DNA of 5,220 bases. Source: Deltaproteobacteria bacterium. GTDB lineage: Bacteria; Desulfobacterota; DAOWOC01. Position numbers and translations under genes: made by a program. The DNA is taken from NCBI GenBank assembly GCA_030642225.1, contig DAOWOC010000104.1, positions 1 through 5,220 of the forward strand, written 5' to 3'. Below are positions 1-5,170 of this stretch, piece after piece; the first letter of the stretch is position 1; each line of letters begins with the position of its first letter. Under the pieces are notes generated by a model. The model saw only the letters and a list, made by a program, of their open reading frames with translations, ran no database searches and was not told the origin of the DNA.

Positions 1-155
1 TCATCATCCCAATCCATGGTAAATTCAAACTCATCAAAATCTTCAGGCGGATCAGGCTGATAACGACATAAAATACCATAAGAATTAAGCTTTTCTTTGT
101 TTTTAATATTTTTTAATACTATTTTCCTGCCTATATATTTTTTAAACTGCTGCAT
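1..155 (-). CDS. Unrecognised small acidic-tailed protein, N-terminal part only
   Basis: An open frame of 51 complete codons starts at ATG 153-155 and runs off the left edge without a stop. The start is supported by a good ribosome site, AGAGGTG at 161-167, 5 nt upstream. The visible protein begins MQQFKKYIGRKIVLKNIKNK, a basic lysine-rich stretch with alternating hydrophobic residues. It then turns strongly acidic and aromatic (PDPPEDFDEFEF, about residues 35-46, then a WDD near the edge). I see no metal motif, signal peptide or membrane segment. It is read in the same direction as the radical SAM gene, 121 nt downstream of that gene's stop, so it could be a separate unit or the tail of the same transcript. 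I do not recognise the family. The basic-then-acidic layout suggests a small nucleic-acid- or protein-binding partner, but that is speculation. Confidence 0.6.
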   Translation of the reverse strand, partial: MQQFKKYIGRKIVLKNIKNKEKLNSYGILCRYQPDPPEDFDEFEFTMDWDD

Positions 156-276
156 AAATTCACCTCTTTTAAAATATTGTCAATAAGGAGCCTCTTGCAG
201 AAACAAAAAAACTTTTGAATTATTTTAATCAACAATGGAATTATTATGGTAAAAAAGCTCTGCCTCTATGATATAT

Positions 277-1623
277 TTAACTAATTTGCGCCATTTGTTT
301 TAAGGCGGCAAAATCCTCCATTGAATATCTTCCATACCAGCACGAAAGCAGTGAATTATTCTGTAAAAGGGGTTCGTCTGAAACAGGCAGCGAAGATGAC
401 AAACAAGCCTTGTCCCACAACATGGTATTACATATTGGTGAATACTCTGATAGATGTATTTTAACCCCTATCTCACGCAATAACAAGATCGAAGCCTCAA
501 CATCTGCAATAGTCTGGTCCGGCAGACCGCATAATATATATGCCCCGACATTTTCTATTTGAAATCCCGCAATTTTAAGATTATCTACAGCCTGCTTAAG
601 ATCAGACAGGCTGGATTTTTCTCCATAAAGGTCTTTCCTGTCCTCAAACGTTGTCTCAACCCCCATTCTTATTGTTTTAAAACCTCCCCTTTTAAGCATC
701 ATACAAACATCTCGTGTCATGAGCCTGACATGCAGCGCATTTGGTGTATGAAATCTCATACCCCAATCTTTTTTACAGATCGCCTCCATTAAAGGCATGA
801 ACCTTTTATCGGAATTTACCAGCAGGGCGTCATCATAAAAAGCTATATCCTTTAAAGATAATGAATTTAAATATTCCAGCTCTTTCAGGATTTTTTCAAC
901 CGGACGTTCCTCAAAAGATGGGACGATTAAGCTGGAAGCGCAGTAAGGACAATTAAAAGGACAACCAATAGAGGTCATTATACAGCCATAATCAAGCCTT
1001 TTATAATGGGCCCATGCAGGGACAGGCCAGTCAGCAAAGGACTTTGACGGAGGTTGTTTTGATTCAAATCCCATATCTGACAACCAATCCCATAAATGGC
1101 TGGTATCTCCGCCAATAAATAATTCATCAGGGATTACATTATCCCTTGCATGCTCAGGACACAAGGTAGCATAAATCCCCCCAAGACCAACAGGGATACC
1201 CGCCCATTTTTCACGAATCAATGAAACAGCCTTCATTACTCCAGGATACCAGTATGTCATCATGGATCCCACGAGAACGACATCCGGCCTATCCATATTA
1301 TCAATGGCAGCGCCAAAAGCCTCAAGGGAGATGCCGTAACGTCGATAGACCTTTTTCACCCATTTAAGGGCCAAAGGTTTATTAACCTTTTGAGCATTAT
1401 ACTTGCCTGTGCCAAATGCCCTGCGATGTTTTAATTTTTGGTCTGGTTTAATTTCAAGGGATGCGTAATTAAGACAATCTATAAATGTGACCTTAAAACC
1501 AGCGTCCTTTAGCATGGATGACAGATAAAGCAGCCCCATGGGTTTTGCCCACAGATCATATGCAGCAAAATCATAAATCCATGGATTAATTATAAGAAGA
1601 TGATATCTCTCTTGCATTTTCAT
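277..1623 (-). CDS. B12-binding-domain radical SAM protein
   Basis: This 448-residue protein has the layout of cobalamin-dependent (class B type) radical SAM enzymes. Residues about 8-180 form a Rossmann-like B12-binding domain: LLIINPW at the start, KPMGLLYLSSMLKDAGFKV at 27-45, VVLVGSMMTYWYPG at 115-128 and GIPVGLGGIYA at 142-152. The radical SAM core starts near 215 with the cluster motif CPFNCPYC (C221, C225, C228), which ligates a 4Fe-4S cluster that cleaves S-adenosylmethionine. AFYDDALL at 261-268 and MGVET at 320-324 are typical core strands. I see no DxHxxG motif, so cobalamin, if bound, would lack the usual lower histidine ligand. The protein is cytoplasmic, with no signal or membrane segment. 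ATG 1623 is the first possible start because an in-frame TAA directly precedes it; M3 is an alternative. Neither has a clear ribosome site. It follows the CoA lyase gene by 61 nt and is probably last in the operon. Family assignment is firm; the substrate and reaction are unknown. Confidence 0.9.
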   Translation of the reverse strand: MKMQERYHLLIINPWIYDFAAYDLWAKPMGLLYLSSMLKDAGFKVTFIDCLNYASLEIKPDQKLKHRRAFGTGKYNAQKVNKPLALKWVKKVYRRYGISLEAFGAAIDNMDRPDVVLVGSMMTYWYPGVMKAVSLIREKWAGIPVGLGGIYATLCPEHARDNVIPDELFIGGDTSHLWDWLSDMGFESKQPPSKSFADWPVPAWAHYKRLDYGCIMTSIGCPFNCPYCASSLIVPSFEERPVEKILKELEYLNSLSLKDIAFYDDALLVNSDKRFMPLMEAICKKDWGMRFHTPNALHVRLMTRDVCMMLKRGGFKTIRMGVETTFEDRKDLYGEKSSLSDLKQAVDNLKIAGFQIENVGAYILCGLPDQTIADVEASILLLREIGVKIHLSEYSPICNTMLWDKACLSSSLPVSDEPLLQNNSLLSCWYGRYSMEDFAALKQMAQIS

Positions 1624-1684
1624 TTACAATATATAAAGATTTCAAAATTTATAAAACAACATAAAAGGTGACACGAAATTGATA

Positions 1685-2599
1685 TTATACCATCTTTAAA
1701 TATTCTGCCTGCTCATAAAGACTTTTAGCCAGCCTGAGAGTGGCCTGATCGATCATCCTTCCATCAACTGCTACTGCGCCGAGGCCTTGTTGCTCACCCT
1801 CTTTTGCTGCGGCAAGAATCCTTTGGGCTCGCTCTATCTCTTCTGAAGATGGGGAAAATATCCTGTTTATCTCTTCAATCTGATCAGGATGAATAGCCCA
1901 TTTACCATCACACCCAAGAGATGTGACCATAAGACAAGAACGTTTTAACCCCTCAATATCTTTAAAATTACCATAGGGCGCATCAATAGCAAGAAGCCCA
2001 TTGGCCTTTGCCGCCATAACTATTCTGCTTAGCTCAAAATTCCACCTGTGGCCAGGATATATCTCCTCCTCCCTTTCACCATGACCGGATAATGATACAA
2101 GCCTTGCGCCTATGGAAGAGGTATAATCAGCTATGCCAAAAACAAGGGATACAAGACGTTCGCTTGCTGATGCTATTTCAACAGCGAGCGACATCCCAAT
2201 AGCTGACTCTATTGATGCCTCAATGCCTATTGTATTATCAAATCCCATGGCCATCTCAAGACCATCAAGCATGCGGCTTACAAAATGCACGTCACCCGGG
2301 TGGTCAACCTTGGGAATAACCACAGAGGTTATCTTTCTGCCGGATTTCTCACATACCTCAAGCAGATCCCTGTAAGCAAACGGGGTATCAAGGCTGTTGA
2401 TACGAAATGTAAGAATCTTATCTCCCCAGTCTATTGATTTTATAGAATCAGCAACCTGTTTCCTGGCTTTTTCCTTGGCTTCTATCGGCACACTGTCTTC
2501 AAGGTCAAGAATGATTACATCAGCAGTGCTCCGGGCAGCCTTTATGTGCATCTTTTCAATATGACCTGGTACAGAAAGGTGTGATCTTCTCGGCTTCAT
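1685..2599 (-). CDS. CitE/HpcH-family CoA-ester lyase (citryl/malyl/citramalyl-CoA lyase type)
   Basis: This 304-residue TIM-barrel protein is of the citrate lyase beta-subunit family, near the usual length. Family members make or break C-C bonds of CoA esters such as citryl-, malyl-, beta-methylmalyl- or citramalyl-CoA using Mg2+. Visible hallmarks in order are RSHLSVPG at 5-12, VIILDLEDSVP at 28-38, FRIN with R66, VVIPKVD at 93-99, and IESAIGM at 130-136, whose E131 is the expected metal-binding glutamate. After these come FGIADYTSSIGA at 154-165, with metal-binding D158, and the C-terminal GKWAIHPDQIEEIN at 232-245. No citD, citF or other citrate lyase subunit is beside it, which argues against the three-subunit citrate lyase and for a stand-alone lyase or thioesterase. 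Its ATG is 3 nt after the Trm112-like gene's stop, with AAGGAG inside that gene, so translation is probably coupled. The family is clear; the exact substrate cannot be read from sequence alone. Confidence 0.9.
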   Translation of the reverse strand: MKPRRSHLSVPGHIEKMHIKAARSTADVIILDLEDSVPIEAKEKARKQVADSIKSIDWGDKILTFRINSLDTPFAYRDLLEVCEKSGRKITSVVIPKVDHPGDVHFVSRMLDGLEMAMGFDNTIGIEASIESAIGMSLAVEIASASERLVSLVFGIADYTSSIGARLVSLSGHGEREEEIYPGHRWNFELSRIVMAAKANGLLAIDAPYGNFKDIEGLKRSCLMVTSLGCDGKWAIHPDQIEEINRIFSPSSEEIERAQRILAAAKEGEQQGLGAVAVDGRMIDQATLRLAKSLYEQAEYLKMV

Positions 2600-2602
2600 G
2601 TC

Positions 2603-2776
2603 CTACTCCTTAATGGGTTTTGCTTCATCAATCAGCATAACTGGTATATCATCCCTTATTTCGTACAAGAGCTTACATTTATGGCATATAAGACCATCCT
2701 TATTTTCATTTAAGACAATCTCTCCCTTGCACTTTGGACAGGCAAGTATTTCCAATAATTCTTCACTAATAGTCAT
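2603..2776 (-). CDS. Trm112-like zinc-ribbon protein
   Basis: This small gene encodes 57 residues and ends at TAG 2603-2605. The protein begins MTISEELLEILACPKCKGEI. It carries two CxxC knuckles, C13/C16 (ACPKC) and C31/C34 (CHKC), followed by the conserved LLYEIRDDIPVML segment. This is the classic Trm112/YcaR pattern (length about 60, four cysteines, 'IRDGIPVML'-type tail). Family members are small zinc-binding partners that, in eukaryotes and archaea, activate methyltransferases acting on tRNA, rRNA and release factors. In bacteria their role is poorly defined, and they are often found beside lipid A or LPS genes, which matches this location. The start is secure: AAGGAG at 2784-2789 lies 7 nt before ATG. 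It is 90 nt downstream of the heptosyltransferase and 3 nt upstream of the CoA lyase. Whether it partners an enzyme encoded nearby is inference. Confidence 0.9.
   Translation of the reverse strand: MTISEELLEILACPKCKGEIVLNENKDGLICHKCKLLYEIRDDIPVMLIDEAKPIKE
2606..2611 (-). promoter_or_regulatory. Ribosome binding site of the CoA-ester lyase, inside the Trm112-like gene
   Basis: AAGGAG on the minus strand overlaps the last codons of the Trm112-like gene (Lys-Glu) just before its TAG. It sits 6 nt from the lyase ATG at 2599. It fixes the lyase start and implies that ribosomes finishing the upstream gene can re-initiate. Confidence 0.75.
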
Positions 2777-2866
2777 TACAATTCTCCTTGTTTTTTATGA
2801 AATTTTATTATTAACTATTTTCTACAAGTTTATTTTTACCTCTTTCCATTAATTCTGTCTCTTGAT

Positions 2867-3916
2867 TTACGCATCAGAACCATCCATAAGGCGTTTAATA
2901 CTCTCCATAACCACCTCCGGGCTTAATTTCTGCAGACAAATCAATCCTTTCTTACACTTTCTTTTCATACACGGCTGGCACGGGAGATTTAGAGTTACCT
3001 GCGCAGCCTTGTCACCATAAATCCCGGTCCTGAAAGAATCGGTGGGCCCGTATATACCAACAGCCTTGGTTCCTAATGCAACAGCAAGATGAAGAGGGCC
3101 TGAATCATTTGCTATGATAATATCCACATTAGAAAGTATGGCCGGAAGTTGATAAATCATTGTTTTTCCCATTAAATTAAGCATATCCAAACCGCCTGCC
3201 TCCTGTATAATCCTTTCTCCAAGCAGATATTCATCAGGGCTGCCAATTAGTATAATTGATGCATTATATTGAGCATGTAAAAGACGTGCAAGCCTTGAAA
3301 AATGTTTATGCGGCCATCTCTTTGTCTCCCATTGACCTCCGGGCTGTAATGCAAAAACAGGCCTTTGAGTAGGCCATCCATTAAATTTATCAACAAGCCG
3401 GCTGTCATCTGTATTTAATGAGTATTTAATCGCCGGATTATTTATGCCAAAGGCCTGTAAAACAGAGAGATTTTCTTCTATAGCATGACACTCCCCCCTG
3501 TTAAAACCCACCCTGTGTGTATAAAAAAAACGGCTGAATTCCCTTGTAACCGGATAGCTCAACCTTATGCGAGCGCCGCTTAACATGGAGATAAAAGCGC
3601 TTCTCATCAATCCCTGAAGATCTATGGCTATATCTATCTCCATAGACCTCATTTCATCATAAAAAGAACGCAGCCACTCAATCTTCCGGCTAACCCCAAA
3701 ATTTTTCAGATCATTCCTGGGAAAGGGTATCACTTTTTTAATATGGGGATTCAGTGAAAGGATATCAACATAAATATCATTGGCAAGCCAGTAATATGAG
3801 TGCCGGGGATAACGTTCGTAAAGTGCCTCCAACACTGGCAATCCATGTATAATATCTCCAAGCGAACTTGGCTTGATTATAAGAATATTTTTATGACTGG
3901 TATCAAGATCAATCAT
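2867..3916 (-). CDS. Family 9 glycosyltransferase, LPS heptosyltransferase type
   Basis: This 349-residue GT-B enzyme of glycosyltransferase family 9 transfers L-glycero-D-manno-heptose from ADP-heptose onto the LPS inner core on the cytoplasmic face of the inner membrane. The N-terminal domain opens with ILIIKPSSLGDIIHGLPVL (11-29), in which D21 matches the catalytic aspartate of WaaC. AIDLQGLMRSA follows at 97-107. The C-terminal domain has FALQPGGQWETKRWP (188-202), ILIGSPDE (222-229) and the nucleotide-sugar site NDSGPLHLAVALG (270-282). A cysteine-rich PCxPCxxxxC...C stretch at 312-327 is common in this family. DLQGL and RLSYPVTREFSRFFY look closer to heptosyltransferase I (WaaC) than II (WaaF), but I would not fix the acceptor from this. 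Its ATG overlaps the gmhB stop in an ATGA, with a weak GGCGGGC upstream, so it is translationally coupled to gmhB. That pairing supports heptose as the sugar. Confidence 0.88.
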   Translation of the reverse strand: MIDLDTSHKNILIIKPSSLGDIIHGLPVLEALYERYPRHSYYWLANDIYVDILSLNPHIKKVIPFPRNDLKNFGVSRKIEWLRSFYDEMRSMEIDIAIDLQGLMRSAFISMLSGARIRLSYPVTREFSRFFYTHRVGFNRGECHAIEENLSVLQAFGINNPAIKYSLNTDDSRLVDKFNGWPTQRPVFALQPGGQWETKRWPHKHFSRLARLLHAQYNASIILIGSPDEYLLGERIIQEAGGLDMLNLMGKTMIYQLPAILSNVDIIIANDSGPLHLAVALGTKAVGIYGPTDSFRTGIYGDKAAQVTLNLPCQPCMKRKCKKGLICLQKLSPEVVMESIKRLMDGSDA

Positions 3917-4491
3917 TTGCCCGCCAAGTCACAAAGTATCCAGTCAACAGCCTGCTTTAAATCATCAGCCACATAATCAGGCTCAATACGCTCACTACTT
4001 TGGATATATTCCCATTCTCCCCGTCCGTATCCGGTCAGAACCATAATGCCCTTTGAGCCCATGCGCCTTGCAAGGAGGATATCCTTGAACCTGTCACCAA
4101 TTACATATGATTTTTTAAGATCAATATTCAAATTCATGGCCGCCTGATCAGCAAGGCCTGTCAAAGGTTTTCTGCAAGGGCATCCATCATCAGGCCCATG
4201 CTGGCATACATATATGCCAGCAAGCCTTGCCCCGTCTTTTGCCAATTCATTTTTCATAAAATCATGAACCTTATCAAGCAGCCCGGATGTGAAATATCCC
4301 CTTGCAACACCGGACTGATTTGTCAGCACCACAGCGGGGATATTTTTTTCATTAAGCGCCTTTATAGCTTCAGCTGCCCATGGGAACAATCTAAAACGGC
4401 TCAGGTGATTTATATAACCCATCTCCTCGTTAATGGTTCCATCCCTGTCTATAAAAACAGCTCTTTTTTTTAAATCAGGCTCTTGTTTAAT
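3913..4491 (-). CDS. gmhB: D-glycero-beta-D-manno-heptose 1,7-bisphosphate 7-phosphatase
   Basis: This HAD-family phosphatase removes the 7-phosphate of heptose bisphosphate in the ADP-heptose pathway for LPS inner core. Counting from ATT 4491 it has 192 residues; E. coli GmhB has 191. HAD motif I is VFIDRDGT (12-19), with nucleophile D15 and acid/base D17. Motif II is VVLTNQSGVARG (54-65). The zinc-loop ligands typical of GmhB are C96, H98, C104 and C106 in CQHGPDDGCPCRKP, with motif III lysine K109. Motif IV is YVIGDRFKD, with D133 and D137. The first in-frame ATG (4422) lies after motif I and would give a protein without its nucleophile, so it cannot be the functional start. Upstream the frame is open to TAA 4504-4506 but holds no ATG, GTG or TTG. 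The only plausible starts are ATT 4491 or ATC 4494. Its stop overlaps the heptosyltransferase ATG. Function is firm; the exact start is uncertain. Confidence 0.88.
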   Translation of the reverse strand: MKQEPDLKKRAVFIDRDGTINEEMGYINHLSRFRLFPWAAEAIKALNEKNIPAVVLTNQSGVARGYFTSGLLDKVHDFMKNELAKDGARLAGIYVCQHGPDDGCPCRKPLTGLADQAAMNLNIDLKKSYVIGDRFKDILLARRMGSKGIMVLTGYGRGEWEYIQSSERIEPDYVADDLKQAVDWILCDLAGK

Positions 4492-4500
4492 GATTTTAGA

Positions 4501-4505
4501 CCTTT
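4501..4505 (-). promoter_or_regulatory. Weak ribosome site for the non-ATG gmhB start
   Basis: AAAGG on the minus strand lies 9 nt before ATT 4491 and 6 nt before ATC 4494. It is the only purine-rich stretch in the short leader between the in-frame stop at 4504-4506 and HAD motif I. It is compatible with either rare start codon but too weak to decide between them. Confidence 0.35.
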
Positions 4506-4532
4506 ATAAAATTTCAACACTTTTAAAATATC

Positions 4533-4561
4533 ATTATCCGAATTAAAAGATATAAGTTGAA
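4533..4561 (-). promoter_or_regulatory. Candidate sigma-70 promoter for the gmhB operon
   Basis: On the minus strand GATAAT (4533-4538) is a good -10 box. It is preceded by a 17-nt spacer and TTCAAC (4556-4561), a weak -35 box. Transcription would begin near 4526, giving a leader of about 35 nt before the proposed gmhB start. The position just upstream of the first operon gene and downstream of the broken toxin-antitoxin region is sensible. In AT-rich DNA such matches also occur by chance. Confidence 0.35.
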
Positions 4562-4588
4562 AGTGATAACTTCCAAAGCCGCGAGATA

Positions 4589-4747
4589 TTAGGTGTCAGG
4601 CTCAAATGATTTATTCGGCCTTGATTTTTCTATAAGATATCCGGAAACATAACAGTGCAAAACACTATACATAAGTGTTTGATATGGAATTCTATTTTCT
4701 ACAGCAAGAGTTTGAATTTCCTCCAGAACTTTAGAAAATATTCTGAA
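4589..4747 (-). pseudogene. C-terminal remnant of a ribbon-helix-helix antitoxin
   Basis: An open frame with no start codon of its own reads FRIFSKVLEEIQTLAVENRI, then PYQTLMYSVLHCYVSGYL and a short tail, ending at TAA 4589-4591. RI-SK-LEEIQ, then IPYQTL and S-LH-YVSG-L, is the pattern I know from the C-terminal ribbon-helix-helix domain of CopG/BrnA-like antitoxins. Those proteins are normally about 80-90 residues, so roughly the first half is missing. The frame is closed by TGA at 4748-4750, exactly where the partial toxin frame is still running in another phase. The antitoxin was therefore cut and joined to its toxin. It presumably is not translated, except possibly from the internal ATG in TLMYS. 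The family match rests on remembered motifs. Confidence 0.65.
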
Positions 4748-4854
4748 TCAAGCACATCACCTCGCTCAATATGCATGATTGTTTGTTCAAAACTCATACC
4801 ATGTTCTGTCTTAAACCTTTCATTTTTTTCTTTATTCCATTTATAATGATCCAT
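4699..4854 (-). pseudogene. N-terminal remnant of a BrnT-like toxin, ending out of frame in the antitoxin remnant
   Basis: ATG 4854 opens a 51-codon frame beginning MDHYKWNKEKNERFKTEHGM, then SFEQTIMHIERGDVLD. The pattern Y-x-W-(D/N)-x-x-K-N-x-x-x-x-x-x-x-G-(V/I/M)-SFE followed by I-x-x-G-x-x-L-D is the N-terminal third of BrnT-like RNase toxins, which are usually about 80-95 residues. After residue 36 the similarity stops. The remaining residues (SEYFLKFWRKFKLLL) are the antitoxin DNA read in the wrong phase and end at TAG 4699-4701. The central and C-terminal toxin strands, including the catalytic region, are absent, so no active toxin is expected. There is no clear ribosome site before the ATG. 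In intact modules of this kind, toxin precedes antitoxin on the same strand, which agrees with the order here. Confidence 0.65.
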
Positions 4855-4860
4855 AAATCA

Positions 4861-4889
4861 AATTTAATAAAATGTATACCTAACGTCAA
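4861..4889 (-). promoter_or_regulatory. Candidate promoter of the broken toxin-antitoxin module
   Basis: On the minus strand TTGACG (4884-4889, five of six consensus bases) is followed after 17 nt by TAAATT (4861-4866, four of six). A start about 7 nt past the -10 box would fall at or next to the toxin ATG at 4854. The message would then be nearly leaderless, which fits the absence of a ribosome site. It may be a leftover of the module's own promoter. Confidence 0.35.
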
Positions 4890-4930
4890 CAGAATTTTAC
4901 AGATTGAAAGCCGTTAGCTATTTATATAAT

Positions 4931-4957
4931 CTTATTATACTCGCTGCATATAATAAG
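4931..4957. repeat. Perfect 9-bp inverted repeat with 9-nt spacer
   Basis: CTTATTATA (4931-4939) and its exact complement TATAATAAG (4949-4957) flank the spacer CTCGCTGCA. The arms are almost all A and T and no T-run follows, so it is a poor terminator. The arm centres are 18 nt apart, close to two helical turns, and the site lies between divergent genes, so an operator for a dimeric regulator is the likeliest reading. Each arm also contains a TATAAT hexamer, one per strand, but I see no matching -35 boxes. Confidence 0.6.
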
Positions 4958-5063
4958 TAAGCTTAAATATACGATCTGAGTGTGAAAGAACTTTTCGATT
5001 GTTTTTTCTCTTGGATAGTTCAAAAATGTTGTAATATTTATATCATAGGAGTCTTTGCTAATC

Positions 5064-5092
5064 TTGACACGCAGTGGCTAATAGGACATAGT
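5064..5092 (+). promoter_or_regulatory. Candidate sigma-70 promoter for the response-regulator gene
   Basis: A consensus TTGACA (5064-5069) is followed after 17 nt by CATAGT (5087-5092, four of six bases). It lies about 80 nt upstream of the response-regulator ATG and reads towards it. The leader would be roughly 70 nt. The second AGTGGC repeat overlaps the -10 box, so a regulator bound there could block transcription. Confidence 0.4.
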
Positions 5093-5170
5093 GGCACAAT
5101 TTAAATTAAATTTTTGGTCATATAGATTAAACAAATTTTCATTAATTTTATAATCCGGCGGTGTAAACTT

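Larger units (their letters stand above)
4855..5170. other. AT-rich intergenic region between divergent genes
   Basis: This stretch of about 316 nt separates the minus-strand toxin remnant from the plus-strand response-regulator gene. I find no convincing coding frame or RNA gene in it. It holds the candidate toxin promoter, a perfect 9-bp inverted repeat, a candidate promoter for the response regulator and a pair of AGTGGC repeats at 5073-5078 and 5090-5095. It probably serves as a divergent control region. The part from about 4960 to 5060 shows nothing I can name. Confidence 0.5.

Noticed and set aside
178..183. TTGACA on the minus strand upstream of the gene at 155
   Set aside because: A -10 box at 16-18 nt would overlap the ribosome site and start codon, and no good hexamer is there.
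156..276. Rho-independent terminator after the radical SAM gene
   Set aside because: There are short T-runs on the minus strand (as in GAGCTTTTTT and AAGTTTTTTTG), but no stable GC stem precedes them.
2598..2852. 84-codon plus-strand frame across the Trm112-like gene
   Set aside because: It is antisense to a gene with clear zinc-knuckle motifs and has no ribosome site or family features.
2777..2866. Separate promoter or tiny gene (12 codons from ATTAATGG on the minus strand) between heptosyltransferase and Trm112-like gene
   Set aside because: No paired -35/-10 boxes at proper spacing, and the small frame has no supporting feature.
4464..4476. Programmed frameshift at the TTTAAAAAAAA tract to supply gmhB with an upstream start
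   Set aside because: The heptamer TTTAAAA is in phase with gmhB itself, and the upstream frame meets its TAA at the edge of the tract, so standard -1 slippage does not join the two frames.
4470..4595. A 41-codon minus-strand frame (starting after TGA, reading HLISRGFGSYHF... and ending at TAA 4470-4472) overlapping the gmhB leader
   Set aside because: It has no ATG, only a late GTG/TTG pair, matches no family I know and overlaps the antitoxin stop. It would matter only if a one-base error linked it to gmhB.
4655..4846. 63-codon plus-strand frame over the toxin-antitoxin remnant
   Set aside because: The minus strand carries recognisable toxin and antitoxin motifs; this frame is their complement.
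5093..5118. Sigma-54 promoter suggested by TGGCAC before the response regulator
   Set aside because: There is no GC element at the required -12 spacing; the following bases are all A and T.
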